Numbered from the stretch's first letter, positions 1 through 8,584 are shown. The stretch is 36,890 bases of DNA from Oscillospiraceae bacterium (GCA_015065005.1 SVRE01000016.1:1-36890), one strand, 5' to 3'. A program made the numbers and translations. The notes: generated from the sequence alone by a model not told the origin.

Positions 1-1416
1 CTCCCAAATGTTAAGAGGAGTACCCCAATATCTGTTACGGCTAAGACCCCAATCCTGTACGTTTGCAATCCAAGAGCCAAAGCGACCCTTACCGATAGAA
101 TCGGGAATCCAGTTGATTGTATTGTTATTCTTAATAAGGTTGTCACGAACTGCGCTCATCTTGATAAACCAAGATTCACGTGCATAGTAGATAAGTGGTG
201 AATCACATCTCCAGCAGAATGGATAGTCGTGCTCAAATTTAGGAGCATCAAAAAGCTTGCCTTCCTTAGAAAGGTCGGTAAGAATCATTGGGTCAGCCTT
301 TTTGCAGAAAACGCCTGCGTAATCGGTTTCCTCTGTCATTTCGCCCTTACCGTTTACAAATTGAACGAACGGAAGGTCATAATTTCTGCCAATACGCGAG
401 TCATCCTCACCGAATGCAGGGGCAATGTGTACAATACCTGTACCGTCTTCCATTGTAACATAGCTATCACAGGTTACGAAATGTGCCTTTTTGTTCTGCT
501 TTTTAGCGCTTGCACCTGCACAAGCGAAAAGTGGCTCATATTCCTTGTACTCAAGCTCTTTTCCCTTGTATTCTTCAATAATTTCGTATGCCTTTTCACC
601 CTCTTCCTTAGCAAGTGCACCAAGCACCTTGTCAAGAAGAGCTTTAGCCATATAGTAGGTTTTGCCGTCAATGGCATTAACCTTGCAATAATCCTCCTCG
701 GGATTTACACAAAGGGCAACGTTAGAGGGAAGTGTCCAAGGGGTAGTTGTCCAAGCAAGGAAATATGCATCCTCACCTATAACCTTGAACCTTACAACAG
801 CAGATTTTTCCTTAACTGATTTATAGCCCTGCGCTACCTCGTGTGAAGAAAGAGGAGTGCCGCAGCGTGGGCAGTAAGGTACAATTTTAAAGCCCTTATA
901 CAAAAGGCCCTTATCCCAAATTTGCTTAAGCGCCCACCACTCGGATTCTATAAAGTTGTTGCTATATGTTACATAAGGATGCTCCATATCTGCCCAGAAG
1001 CCAACAGTGGAAGAAAAGTCCTCCCACATACCCTTGTATTTCCAAACGCTTTCTTTACATTTAGCGATAAATGGCTCAAGACCGTACTCTTCGATTTGCT
1101 CCTTACCGTCAAGTCCAAGAAGCTTTTCAACCTCAAGCTCAACAGGCAAGCCGTGTGTATCCCAGCCTGCTTTTCTTGGAACCATATAGCCCTTCATGGT
1201 CTTGTATCTTGGTATCATATCCTTGATAACACGTGTTAAAACGTGACCGATATGCGGTTTTCCGTTTGCTGTTGGAGGGCCGTCATAAAATGTGTAGGAT
1301 GGAGAATTTTCACGCATTTTTATGCTTTTTTCAAAAATTTGCTCATCCTTCCAAAATTGTTCAGTTGCTTTTTCTCTTTCAACGAAGTTAAGATTAGTAG
1401 AAACCTTATTATACAT
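1..1416 (-). CDS. ileS: Isoleucyl-tRNA synthetase, type 2, C-terminus cut by window edge
   Basis: Charges tRNA-Ile with isoleucine in the cytosol. The visible 472 residues are the N-terminal part of a class I synthetase. The HIGH motif is at residues 55-58 (GKPHIGHVLTR), followed by GWDTHGLPVELEVEK and, near the edge, NRYWGTPLNIW. The last two match the type 2 (eukaryote-like) IleRS pattern rather than type 1 (E. coli-like, SRQRTWGVP). The KMSKS motif and anticodon-binding domain lie outside the window; the full family is about 1,000 residues. The start is the ATG at 1416 with AAAGGA upstream. An Ile T-box leader and its own promoter precede it. The reading frame is still open at base 1, so the gene is truncated only by the window. 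Confidence 0.96.
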   Translation of the reverse strand, partial: MYNKVSTNLNFVEREKATEQFWKDEQIFEKSIKMRENSPSYTFYDGPPTANGKPHIGHVLTRVIKDMIPRYKTMKGYMVPRKAGWDTHGLPVELEVEKLLGLDGKEQIEEYGLEPFIAKCKESVWKYKGMWEDFSSTVGFWADMEHPYVTYSNNFIESEWWALKQIWDKGLLYKGFKIVPYCPRCGTPLSSHEVAQGYKSVKEKSAVVRFKVIGEDAYFLAWTTTPWTLPSNVALCVNPEEDYCKVNAIDGKTYYMAKALLDKVLGALAKEEGEKAYEIIEEYKGKELEYKEYEPLFACAGASAKKQNKKAHFVTCDSYVTMEDGTGIVHIAPAFGEDDSRIGRNYDLPFVQFVNGKGEMTEETDYAGVFCKKADPMILTDLSKEGKLFDAPKFEHDYPFCWRCDSPLIYYARESWFIKMSAVRDNLIKNNNTINWIPDSIGKGRFGSWIANVQDWGLSRNRYWGTPLNIWE

Positions 1417-1442
1417 CTTTGAAATTCCTTTCTTATTGTAAT

Positions 1443-1475
1443 AAAAAATCTCGCCCTGTATGAACAGGACGAGAT
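1443..1475 (-). terminator. Terminator hairpin of the ileS T-box
   Basis: On the minus strand a 12-bp stem (ATCTCGTCCTGT with ACAGGGCGAGAT, one U-G pair) closes a 4-base loop and is followed by six U. It is the regulated terminator of the T-box. It may also stop transcripts reading through from glyS. Confidence 0.9.
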
Positions 1476-1668
1476 AAAGCTATTCGTTACCACCTATTCA
1501 ACATACAACCATATGCGCTCTGTGTAACGGCAGAGAACCGTCAAATGCTACTGAAATTCGCTTTGCAACTCGGGAGTGATATTCGTGCAGGGCTACTAAC
1601 ATTGGGCTTACACCGTCCCCAACTCGCTAAAGCTTTTGCCAAGCAGTACTGTCTCCGTCACAGTCTTT
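1443..1668 (-). promoter_or_regulatory. T-box leader (tRNA-Ile sensing) of ileS
   Basis: Read on the minus strand, this leader has the T-box landmarks in order. The Stem I distal element is GGGGACGGTGTAAGCCC (1604-1620). The specifier loop CGAATATCACTCC carries an AUC isoleucine codon at 1578-1580. The T-box sequence itself is AGGTGGTAACG (1485-1495). A strong terminator hairpin then runs into a U tract (1443-1475). In this family, uncharged tRNA pairs with the specifier and the T-box bulge and stabilises an antiterminator. Isoleucine starvation should therefore raise ileS expression. The specifier agrees with the downstream gene. Confidence 0.93.
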
Positions 1669-1674
1669 TTAGTA

Positions 1675-1703
1675 ATTTTATCATTAAGTTATTTATTTGT
1701 CAA
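1675..1703 (-). promoter_or_regulatory. Sigma-A promoter for the ileS T-box transcript
   Basis: The minus strand reads TTGACA, a 17-base spacer ending in TGA, then TAAAAT. The -35 box sits two bases from the glyS stop codon. The predicted transcript start is near 1668, just ahead of Stem I, so ileS has its own promoter. Confidence 0.85.
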
Positions 1704-1705
1704 TA

Positions 1706-3097
1706 TTAAAACATCAATTTTTCTTCAATGTAATTCTTAAGCTCAGAAATTGGAAGCCTTACTTGCTCCATTGTATCTCTGTCACGAACAGTTACGCAAC
1801 CGTCTGTTTCGGATTCAAAGTCATATGTGATGCAGTATGGAGTACCGATTTCATCCTGACGGCGGTATCTCTTACCGATAGAGCCTGTCTCATCAAAATC
1901 AACAGTGAAGTATTTGCAAAGCTCCTCTTGAATTGCAGAAGCCTTTTCGGAAAGCTTTTTGGAAAGAGGAAGAACAGCCGCCTTGAATGGAGCCAAAGCA
2001 GGGTGGAAGTGAAGAACTGTACGAACATCGTTTTCACCAACAGCCTCTTCATCGTAAGCCTCAACCAAGAAAGCAAGGGTCACTCTGTCTGCACCGAGAG
2101 ATGGCTCGATAACATAAGGAACATACTTTTCATTTGTTTCTGCATCAAAGTATTCCATAGCCTCACCTGACAAGTTTGCGTGCTGTGTCAAGTCATAATC
2201 TGTACGGTCAGCAATACCCCAAAGCTCACCCCAACCGAATGGGAACATATATTCAAAGTCAGTTGTTGCCTTTGAGTAGAAGCAAAGCTCCTCAGGGTCG
2301 TGATCTCTTAAACGAAGGTTTTCCTTTTTTATTCCAAGATTGTAAAGGAAGTTTGCACAGTAATCCTTCCAATATGCAAACCACTCAAGGTCAGTGCCCG
2401 GCTTGCAGAAAAATTCAAGCTCCATTTGCTCAAATTCACGAATACGGAAAATAAAGTTACCCGGGGTAATTTCGTTTCTGAAGGATTTACCAATCTGTCC
2501 AACACCAAAGGGAAGCTTTTTACGTGTAGTTCTTGCAATGTTTTTGAAGTTTACGAAAATACCCTGTGCTGTTTCCGGACGAAGGTACAATTCAGATGTT
2601 GAATCCTCAGTTACTCCCTGGAAGGTCTTGAACATAAGGTTAAACTTTCTGATATCGGTAAAGTCACCGCTACCGCAGGAAGGGCAAACAATTTTATGCT
2701 CCTTAATAAAAGTGAACATTTCCTCGTTTGACATTGTAGCAGGGTTAACAGCTTCATTGTTTTCAGCAGCCCAATCTTCAATAAGCTTATCAGCGCGGTG
2801 TCTTGTTTTACATTGCTTACAGTCCATCAAAGGGTCGGAAAATCCGCCAACGTGACCGGAAGCAACCCATACCTGTGGGTTCATAAGAATTGCGCTGTCT
2901 AGACCAACATTATATTTTGACTCAGTTACAAACTTTTTCCACCAAGCCTTTTTAATATTATTTTTGAACTCTACGCCTAAAGGACCGAAATCCCAGGAGT
3001 TTGCAAGTCCGCCGTAAATTTCGGAACCCGGATATACAAATCCTCTTGTTTTGCAAAGAGCAACAATTTTTTCCATTGTTTTTTCAGTATTAACCAT
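1706..3097 (-). CDS. glyS: Glycyl-tRNA synthetase, homodimeric type
   Basis: Charges tRNA-Gly with glycine. The 463-residue class II protein is the single-chain alpha2 form, not the GlyQ/GlyS alpha2-beta2 form. It opens with the typical [28 protein letters not shown]...CPSCG pair near residues 90-145 looks like a zinc-binding insertion. Motif 2 follows ([11 protein letters not shown]...[14 protein letters not shown]), and a C-terminal anticodon-binding domain ends the chain. The start is ATG 3097 with GAAGGGG upstream. The transcript has a leader of only about 35 nt from its promoter, so glyS itself has no T-box, unlike ileS downstream. Confidence 0.97.
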   Translation of the reverse strand: MVNTEKTMEKIVALCKTRGFVYPGSEIYGGLANSWDFGPLGVEFKNNIKKAWWKKFVTESKYNVGLDSAILMNPQVWVASGHVGGFSDPLMDCKQCKTRHRADKLIEDWAAENNEAVNPATMSNEEMFTFIKEHKIVCPSCGSGDFTDIRKFNLMFKTFQGVTEDSTSELYLRPETAQGIFVNFKNIARTTRKKLPFGVGQIGKSFRNEITPGNFIFRIREFEQMELEFFCKPGTDLEWFAYWKDYCANFLYNLGIKKENLRLRDHDPEELCFYSKATTDFEYMFPFGWGELWGIADRTDYDLTQHANLSGEAMEYFDAETNEKYVPYVIEPSLGADRVTLAFLVEAYDEEAVGENDVRTVLHFHPALAPFKAAVLPLSKKLSEKASAIQEELCKYFTVDFDETGSIGKRYRRQDEIGTPYCITYDFESETDGCVTVRDRDTMEQVRLPISELKNYIEEKLMF

Positions 3098-3139
3098 AAT
3101 AAAACCCCTTCAAAATAAATATGAAAAATTTTCTCTAAT

Positions 3140-3168
3140 ATTATATAATAACTTTCAAGTAATTTCAA
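3140..3168 (-). promoter_or_regulatory. Sigma-A promoter of glyS
   Basis: The minus strand reads TTGAAA, 17-base spacer, TATAAT. It is divergent from the HPr promoter. The rest of the 3169-3278 gap is AT-rich and shows nothing else I can name. Confidence 0.82.
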
Positions 3169-3278
3169 GATGTATTTTTAAAAAATAGCAATATATCTAA
3201 GTTTTTTGACGTAAAACATCAATAATTAGAGGAAAAGACAACAAAGAAAAGAAAAAGATACATTTTTTTAAAAAAGTA

Positions 3279-3307
3279 TTGATTTTTAATAAATTCTTTG
3301 TTATAAT
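3279..3307 (+). promoter_or_regulatory. Sigma-A promoter of the HPr gene
   Basis: TTGATT, 17-base spacer, TATAAT. It lies about 50 bases upstream of the HPr start codon. Confidence 0.82.
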
Positions 3308-3358
3308 AAGACTCGTATTTATTTTAGGCGTGTCCTTACAGTAAAAGAGGAGAAATTT

Positions 3359-3622
3359 ATGTTATCACGTGATGTTACAATTGTAAACGAGGTTGGATTG
3401 CATGCAAGACCTGCAACCTTCTTTATTCAGAAGGCTAATACATTCAAATCTTCAATTTGGATTGAAAAGGAAGATAGAAGGGTAAATGCCAAAAGCTTAC
3501 TTGGAGTTCTTTCTATGGGCATTGTTAAAGGAACTGTTGTTACTTTGATTGCAGATGGTGAGGATGAGGCTGACGCATTGAACGGTCTTGAAAAGCTTAT
3601 TTTGGATGAGCTTGGGGACTAA
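3359..3622 (+). CDS. ptsH: Phosphocarrier protein HPr
   Basis: Small cytosolic phosphocarrier of the sugar phosphotransferase system and, in Firmicutes, of carbon catabolite control. The 87 residues have normal family length. The active-site histidine is H15 in GLHARPA. The regulatory serine is S46 in NAKSLLGVLSMGI, the site used by HPr kinase. Both being present argues for HPr rather than Crh, which lacks the histidine. The start is ATG 3359 after AAGAGGAG. No ptsI lies next to it; uvrC follows after a hairpin, so it is an isolated HPr gene. Confidence 0.93.
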   Translation: MLSRDVTIVNEVGLHARPATFFIQKANTFKSSIWIEKEDRRVNAKSLLGVLSMGIVKGTVVTLIADGEDEADALNGLEKLILDELGD

Positions 3623-3637
3623 TCTACATAACATTAC

Positions 3638-3668
3638 GGCGATAGTCAAGGACTGTCGCCTATTTATT
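3638..3668 (+). terminator. Hairpin after the HPr gene, probable terminator or attenuator
   Basis: GGCGATAGTC, a 3-base loop, and GACTGTCGCC form a 10-bp stem (one U-G pair) followed by TATTTATTTA. The imperfect U tract suggests partial read-through into uvrC, for which I saw no separate promoter. Confidence 0.7.
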
Positions 3669-3683
3669 TAATGGTGGTGTTTT

Positions 3684-5528
3684 ATGACAAACGAAAGGCT
3701 TGAATATTTAAGAAAGAAAGCCGGCGCCTTACCGCGCACCCCCGGCATATACATTATGAAGGACAAAAACGGTAAGGTTATATATGTTGGTAAATCAAGG
3801 TCATTACGCGACAGGGTGTCACAATATTTTCATTTAGCGTCAGATGCCAATTTGAAAACCTTGAGAATGGTATCGTTTGTAGAAGATTTTGAAACTGTAT
3901 TTTGCGATACTGAAATAGAAGCGCTGACACTTGAAAATGTTAAAATAAAGCAATACAATCCGAAATACAACATTTTGTTAAAGGATTCAAAATCATACCC
4001 GTATATAAAGCTGACTATGAACGAGCAATATCCAAGACTCAGTATGACACGCAAAAGGTTGGCAGATGGGGCAAAGTATTTCGGGCCATATTCCGGAGCA
4101 AGTGTTGTTTATAACGTTTTGGGAGTTTTAGAGCGCTCGTTAAGCATCCCTATGTGTAAGAGGAGCTTTCCACGGGACATAGGCAAGGAAAGGCCTTGTA
4201 TATACAAGCAAATGGGTAGGTGTATTGCACCTTGCGATAACAGCATAACGCAAGAGAATTATTACAAAACTATGCAATGCGCCGCCGATGTGCTGAGAGG
4301 AAATATTAAGGAGGCGGTTACTTCTTTAACTGCGCAAATGTACAAATTTGCGGAAAATGAGTGCTTTGAGGATGCCGCAAGATGCAGAGACGGAATTGAA
4401 TCCTTAAAAAAGCTGCGTGACGGGCAAAAGGTGGTTGGCGCTCCGGATGATGAGTATGATATAATTGCCGTATATAGCGATAATTTATCAACCTGCATTT
4501 CTGTGTTTTATATCAGGAGCGGAATTATTTCCGACAGTGATAATTTTATTTACGGCGCATCCGAATTAACAGGAGACAGCGGTTACGAGTATATGTCATC
4601 ATTTTTGACAGAGCTATATTCAAAAAGAGAATATATTCCATCCGAGATTTTGTTGGCGTTTGATTATGACAAGGATGAGCTGGAGCTTGTACAGGAATAT
4701 ATCAGAACCGTAGCCAAACGTGCGATTAAAATAAGGATACCGCAAAAGGGAGACTCCAAAAAGCTTTGCGATATGGTTGCATTAAATGCTCTTGAGCAGG
4801 CAAAGCAGTACAAGAATAAGATGGAGCAGGATACAAGGGTTCTTTCCAAGCTGTCACAAATGCTTGGGCTGGACGGGTTGCCTGAAAGGATAGAGGCTTA
4901 CGATATATCTAACCTTGGTAACGAGCATATAACTGCCGGTATGATTGTTGCTGAAAACGGTAAACTGAAAAAGAGCGATTACAGAGTGTTTAAAATCAAA
5001 GATCAAAATGGCGCTGATGACTATGCCGCTATGACAGAGGTTATTTTAAGGCGTATGTCCCATTTGAACGATTCAACGGGAAGCTTTGCGCAAATGCCGG
5101 ACCTTATTCTTTTGGATGGCGGTATGACACACGTTTCTGTTGTGAAAACCGCACTGAGAGAAAACGGTATCAATGTGCCTGTGTTCGGAATGGTGAAGGA
5201 TGAACACCACAAGACAAGAACGGTTGTTACCGAAAGTCAGGAAATAAGCATTGCCAAGGAACAGTCAGTGTTTGTTTTTGTATATAAGCTACAGGAAGAG
5301 GTTCATAGGTTTACTGTTTCAAAAATGGATAATTCAAAACGCAAAACCTTGAAAAGGTATTCCTTGGAAAACGTTGAAGGGATAGGAAATACCAAGGCAA
5401 GGGCATTAATGAACCATTTCAAAACCTTACTTGCTATGAAAGAAGCAAGTGTTGAAGAAATATGTAAGGTTAAAGGCATAAGTCAAAAGGATGCCGAAAG
5501 GGTTTACGAATATTTGAAGAAAAATTGA
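3684..5528 (+). CDS. uvrC: UvrABC excinuclease subunit C
   Basis: Makes both incisions around bulky DNA lesions after UvrA/UvrB loading. The 614 residues are full length. An N-terminal GIY-YIG nuclease (GIY at 21-23, YVG near 34-36) makes the 3' cut. Four cysteines, C158, C172, C180 and C184 (C-x13-C-x7-C-x3-C), match the iron-sulfur cysteine pattern known in UvrC. A UVR (UvrB-binding) helical pair is near 203-238. The RNase H-like nuclease has D407 in EAYDISN, then LLDGG and EVHRFTV. Tandem helix-hairpin-helix motifs form the C-terminus. The start is ATG 3684 after GGTGGTG. rsmD follows seven bases later. Confidence 0.97.
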   Translation: MTNERLEYLRKKAGALPRTPGIYIMKDKNGKVIYVGKSRSLRDRVSQYFHLASDANLKTLRMVSFVEDFETVFCDTEIEALTLENVKIKQYNPKYNILLKDSKSYPYIKLTMNEQYPRLSMTRKRLADGAKYFGPYSGASVVYNVLGVLERSLSIPMCKRSFPRDIGKERPCIYKQMGRCIAPCDNSITQENYYKTMQCAADVLRGNIKEAVTSLTAQMYKFAENECFEDAARCRDGIESLKKLRDGQKVVGAPDDEYDIIAVYSDNLSTCISVFYIRSGIISDSDNFIYGASELTGDSGYEYMSSFLTELYSKREYIPSEILLAFDYDKDELELVQEYIRTVAKRAIKIRIPQKGDSKKLCDMVALNALEQAKQYKNKMEQDTRVLSKLSQMLGLDGLPERIEAYDISNLGNEHITAGMIVAENGKLKKSDYRVFKIKDQNGADDYAAMTEVILRRMSHLNDSTGSFAQMPDLILLDGGMTHVSVVKTALRENGINVPVFGMVKDEHHKTRTVVTESQEISIAKEQSVFVFVYKLQEEVHRFTVSKMDNSKRKTLKRYSLENVEGIGNTKARALMNHFKTLLAMKEASVEEICKVKGISQKDAERVYEYLKKN

Positions 5529-5535
5529 GGTAAGT

Positions 5536-6099
5536 ATGAAAATTATAACAGGACTTGCAAAGGGAATGAACTTAGAAACCCTTGAGGGGGAGGCAACAAG
5601 ACCAACATCACAAAGAGTTAAGGAAGCTATTTTCTCTATGATTCAATTTGACATAGAGGGTGCGTGCGTGCTTGATTTGTTTGCGGGAAGCGGACAAATG
5701 GGTCTTGAAGCACTTAGCAGAGGGGCGAAGAAGGCGACATTTTGCGATTCTTCAAGAGAAGCTATTGAAATTGTTATGAAAAATGCAAGAAAATCGAAGC
5801 TTTTCGACAAATGCCGAATATCAACCTGCACCTATGAGCAAATGATAAAAGGCATTTCGGGCAAGGAGCAATATGACATTATATTCATTGATCCGCCATA
5901 CAAAATGTGCTGTGTTGATGATGTACTTGAAAAGCTATGCAACGGAAATGTAATTGCAAAGAATGCTTTTGTGATTTGCGAAAGCGGGGAAGAGGACATT
6001 TTCAAGGGTAATGAATTGCTAAAGGAAAAATTTGTTGTGCAAAAGCAGACAAGATATTCTGTGTCATATGTAACGGTGCTAAGACCTAAGGAGGCTTGA
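5536..6099 (+). CDS. rsmD: 16S rRNA (guanine-966-N2)-methyltransferase
   Basis: S-adenosylmethionine-dependent enzyme that methylates G966 of 16S rRNA. The 187-residue Rossmann-fold protein shows TRPTSQRVKEAIF near the N-terminus, the SAM-binding VLDLFAGSGQMGLEAL, and the catalytic DPPY motif (IIFIDPPYK). The start at 5536 follows GAGGTAAGT. Its stop is one base before coaD; rsmD-coaD adjacency is common in Firmicutes and supports both calls. uvrC-rsmD-coaD read as one operon. Confidence 0.94.
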   Translation: MKIITGLAKGMNLETLEGEATRPTSQRVKEAIFSMIQFDIEGACVLDLFAGSGQMGLEALSRGAKKATFCDSSREAIEIVMKNARKSKLFDKCRISTCTYEQMIKGISGKEQYDIIFIDPPYKMCCVDDVLEKLCNGNVIAKNAFVICESGEEDIFKGNELLKEKFVVQKQTRYSVSYVTVLRPKEA

Positions 6100-6100
6100 A

Positions 6101-6586
6101 ATGAAGGCTATTGTAACGGGGAGCTTTGACCCCATCACCCTTGGGCATATGGAAATTATTAAATACGCTTCTGAAAAATACGACAAGGTCTATGTGGTGG
6201 CGCTGGTGAACGAAACAAAGGAGTATATGTTCACTATGGCGCAAAAAAAGCGTTTAATCGAGCTTGCGGTAAGTGATTATGATAACGTGATAGCAGATGC
6301 TTATAGCGGTATGACAGCTGATTATATGCACAAGCACGGGATTACTCAAATTGTTCGCGGAGTGAGGAATGAACAAGACGTTAAGTATGAAAAAGATTTA
6401 GCCGAAAAAATGAAAGCCTTTGATTCTGAATTTGAAACAGAAATAGTTGTGTGCGAAGAACAGTTTGCAGAAATCAGTTCGACAGAAATCAGAAACCGAT
6501 TAAAGAATAACGTATCAATTAAGGGGTTATTGCCGGAAAGCATTTTAAGCGAAGTGATTGACATATATAAGGCAAACACACATTAA
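6101..6586 (+). CDS. coaD: Phosphopantetheine adenylyltransferase
   Basis: Transfers AMP from ATP to 4'-phosphopantetheine to make dephospho-CoA, the penultimate step of coenzyme A synthesis. The 161 residues match the family. The nucleotidyltransferase signature is TGSFDPITLGH (TxGH with H16). QIVRGVRNEQDVKYE in the middle and the C-terminal ISSTEIR motif are also present. It ends the uvrC operon, with a strong terminator 13 bases after its stop. Confidence 0.96.
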   Translation: MKAIVTGSFDPITLGHMEIIKYASEKYDKVYVVALVNETKEYMFTMAQKKRLIELAVSDYDNVIADAYSGMTADYMHKHGITQIVRGVRNEQDVKYEKDLAEKMKAFDSEFETEIVVCEEQFAEISSTEIRNRLKNNVSIKGLLPESILSEVIDIYKANTH

Positions 6587-6598
6587 AAATACCATTTT

Positions 6599-6627
6599 AG
6601 TGGGGAATTTCCCCACTTTTTTCTTTT
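6599..6627 (+). terminator. Rho-independent terminator after coaD
   Basis: AGTGGGGA / TCCCCACT is a perfect 8-bp stem with a 3-base loop, followed by a T-rich tract. It separates the coaD operon from the dcw cluster. The stretch 6628-6770 is AT-rich and I see no gene in it. Confidence 0.9.
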
Positions 6628-6770
6628 TTATATGGTTTTTTGACGTGCTAAAGTAAAAAAACAGGCATTTTTATGGGAAATGATTATCAAAGCAAATACT
6701 TAAAATCTCATATATTTATGCGGATTTTTGCGACAAAATTACTTTTTTTAGAAAAAATTTACAAAAACTA

Positions 6771-6799
6771 TTGCAATTTTGGAACGGCTGGTATATAAT
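6771..6799 (+). promoter_or_regulatory. Sigma-A promoter of the mraZ operon
   Basis: TTGCAA, 17-base spacer, TATAAT. The predicted start of transcription is near 6806, immediately before the MraZ-box array. Confidence 0.85.
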
Positions 6800-6807
6800 A
6801 AGTACAT

Positions 6808-6850
6808 AAAAGTGGTGAAAAGTGGAGCTTTTACGGAGCAAAGTGGAGCG
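6808..6850 (+). promoter_or_regulatory. MraZ-box operator array
   Basis: Direct repeats of (A)AAGTGGNG stand between the promoter and the mraZ ribosome binding site. GTGGTG is at 6812, GTGGAG at 6822, a degenerate ACGGAG at 6833, and GTGGAG at 6843. The period is 10-11 bases, one helical turn. MraZ proteins are known to bind short G-rich direct repeats at this place and repress their own operon. The position and spacing support autoregulation here; binding itself is inferred. Confidence 0.8.
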
Positions 6851-6865
6851 AAAGGAGAGAAAATT

Positions 6866-7303
6866 ATGCTTTACGGACGTTACGAGCATACTATTGATGC
6901 CAAAAATAGAGTGTTTGTGCCCGCGAAGTACAAGGAATCTCTTGGTGAATCATTTAAGCTAAGCCACAACGGCTTTAATAAATGTATTCTTGTTTACTCA
7001 AATGAAGAGTGGCAAAAATACGAGGAAAAGCTTGCAACATTCCCACCAACAGAGTTTGAGGATTATATTCGTGAAGTTTACTCAAATACCGTTGATGTTC
7101 AAATTGACTCTCAGGGAAGAATTGTGATTCCTAACTTCTTGAAGGACAAGTTAAAGGTTAACGATGATTCGGTTGTTAAAAACCTGGCTATTCTTGGCGT
7201 TGGAACTCACTTGGAAATTTGGGCGGTAGAAGGATTTGAGGAAAAGAAGAAAAAGGTTGATATGGATAATATCAAGAACCTTATGATTCAAATGAAGCTC
7301 TAA
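6866..7303 (+). CDS. mraZ: Transcriptional regulator MraZ
   Basis: AbrB-like DNA-binding regulator that heads the division and cell-wall cluster in most bacteria. The 145 residues carry the two diagnostic half-repeats, [14 protein letters not shown] near the N-terminus and [16 protein letters not shown] in the middle. The start is ATG 6866 ([11 protein letters not shown]) with AAAGGAG upstream. The frame stays open to 6779, but that extension would begin inside the promoter and cover the MraZ boxes, so I reject it. rsmH follows within about 10 bases. Confidence 0.95.
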   Translation: MLYGRYEHTIDAKNRVFVPAKYKESLGESFKLSHNGFNKCILVYSNEEWQKYEEKLATFPPTEFEDYIREVYSNTVDVQIDSQGRIVIPNFLKDKLKVNDDSVVKNLAILGVGTHLEIWAVEGFEEKKKKVDMDNIKNLMIQMKL

Positions 7304-7313
7304 GGTGGTAACA

Positions 7314-8249
7314 ATGGAATTTTCACACTATTCAGTTATGCTTAATGAATGTATAGAGGGCTTGTCAATAAAGCCTGACGGTATATATGTAGATTGTACC
7401 GCAGGTGGTGGCGGACATTCTGAGGAAATACTTAAGCATTTAACAACAGGAAAGTTGATTTCTATTGATCAGGATGACGCGGCAATAGAAACCTGCAAAA
7501 ATAAATTTGAAAAATACGGTCAACGCTCCGTAATTGTTAAAAATAATTTCTCTGAGCTTGGTCAAATACTAAATGAGTTAAATATTGTCCATATAGATGG
7601 CGTTCTTATGGATTTAGGTGTCTCGTCTCATCAGCTTGACACTCCAGTGCGCGGGTTCTCGTATAATAGTGACGCAGAACTTGATATGCGAATGAACCCG
7701 TGCTCCCCTTTCTCAGCCTACGATGTGGTTAACTCATATTCGGAATTTGATTTAAAAAGAATTATAAGAGACTACGGAGAAGAAAAATTTGCTCATTTGG
7801 TAGCTAAAAAAATAGTTTCCGAAAGAGAAAAGGGACCGATAAAAACCACGCTTCAGTTGGCTGAAATCATCAAGTCAGCAATTCCTGTAGCGGCAGCAAA
7901 AAAAGAAGCACAGCACCCGGCAAAAAGGACATTTCAAGCTATCAGAATAGAGGTTAATCACGAGCTTGAGGTTATAGATCCCGCAATTGATGCTGCGGTT
8001 GCAAGATTGAATAAGGGCGGAAGAATAGTAATTATGACCTTCCACTCTTTGGAAGACAGAATAGTTAAAAGCACCTTTAATAAGTATGCGCAAGGATGTA
8101 TATGTCCTAAAGACTTTCCTGTTTGCGTATGCGGAAATAAGCCAAAGCTTATGCCTGTTAACAAAAAACCCATAACAGCAAGCGAAAGGGAATTGAACGA
8201 AAATTCACGTTCAAAATGTGCAAAGCTAAGAATTGCAGAAAAAGTATAA
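7314..8249 (+). CDS. rsmH: 16S rRNA (cytosine-1402-N4)-methyltransferase
   Basis: Methylates C1402 in the ribosomal decoding centre. At 311 residues it has normal length. Visible motifs are the SAM-binding [27 protein letters not shown]...RGFSY, and the C-terminal [13 protein letters not shown] 7314 is chosen because AAGGTGG lies 5 bases before it; a GTG at 7305 in the same frame overlaps that site. It is the second gene of the mraZ operon, its usual place. Confidence 0.95.
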   Translation: MEFSHYSVMLNECIEGLSIKPDGIYVDCTAGGGGHSEEILKHLTTGKLISIDQDDAAIETCKNKFEKYGQRSVIVKNNFSELGQILNELNIVHIDGVLMDLGVSSHQLDTPVRGFSYNSDAELDMRMNPCSPFSAYDVVNSYSEFDLKRIIRDYGEEKFAHLVAKKIVSEREKGPIKTTLQLAEIIKSAIPVAAAKKEAQHPAKRTFQAIRIEVNHELEVIDPAIDAAVARLNKGGRIVIMTFHSLEDRIVKSTFNKYAQGCICPKDFPVCVCGNKPKLMPVNKKPITASERELNENSRSKCAKLRIAEKV

Positions 8250-8272
8250 TAAAAAATAGGGAGAGTGAAACA

Positions 8273-8584
8273 ATGTACGGAACAACTATAAGAAGTTATA
8301 ACGAAAGTAAAAACTCTAAGTTCAAGAAAACCAATGTTGAAAAAAGCTCATCCTGTAGTGTTAATAACAAAAAAATCACAAGAAAGAACAATAAAAAAGA
8401 ACAAGACACAAAATATATTAAGTTGGATTCCAAAAAGAACACCTCTTCCTTTGAAATTAACGAGGAAAACCAACATTTGAATGAACCGTTTTCTTTTAAG
8501 GATTTGCCAATTGTGTCTGTTGTAATCACAGTTATTTTTACTATGATGATGCTTGTAATGACCTCCGGATTCGGTGGGCTATAA
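8273..8584 (+). CDS. Small membrane protein at the ftsL position
   Basis: A 103-residue protein with a lysine- and asparagine-rich soluble N-terminus (about 1-77) and one hydrophobic segment (PIVSVVITVIFTMMMLVM, about 79-97). It ends six or seven residues later. Its place between rsmH and the transpeptidase gene is where ftsL sits in Firmicutes, and a basic N-terminus plus one membrane helix fits FtsL. However, it lacks the extracellular coiled coil that defines FtsL, and a terminator follows at once. It could be a reduced FtsL or an unrelated tail-anchored protein. The start is ATG 8273 with GGGAGAG; an upstream in-frame start at 8216 overlaps rsmH and is less likely. Confidence 0.75.
   Translation: MYGTTIRSYNESKNSKFKKTNVEKSSSCSVNNKKITRKNNKKEQDTKYIKLDSKKNTSSFEINEENQHLNEPFSFKDLPIVSVVITVIFTMMMLVMTSGFGGL

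Noticed and set aside
229-819. Plus-strand open frame of 196 codons
   Set aside because: It lies wholly antisense to the clearly recognisable ileS and its product resembles no family; it is a shadow.
1697-2454. Plus-strand open frames of 157 and 92 codons
   Set aside because: They are antisense to glyS, which has strong family motifs throughout, and have no ribosome binding site.
3098-3278. A T-box for glyS
   Set aside because: The leader from the predicted start to the glyS ATG is only about 35 bases and no T-box landmarks are present.
6628-6770. Small gene or RNA in the gap before mraZ
   Set aside because: The stretch is AT-rich with short broken frames, no binding site and no stable hairpin beyond the coaD terminator.
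6779-6865. N-terminal extension of mraZ by 29 codons
   Set aside because: It starts within the promoter and encodes the MraZ boxes; the family begins at MLYGRYEH.
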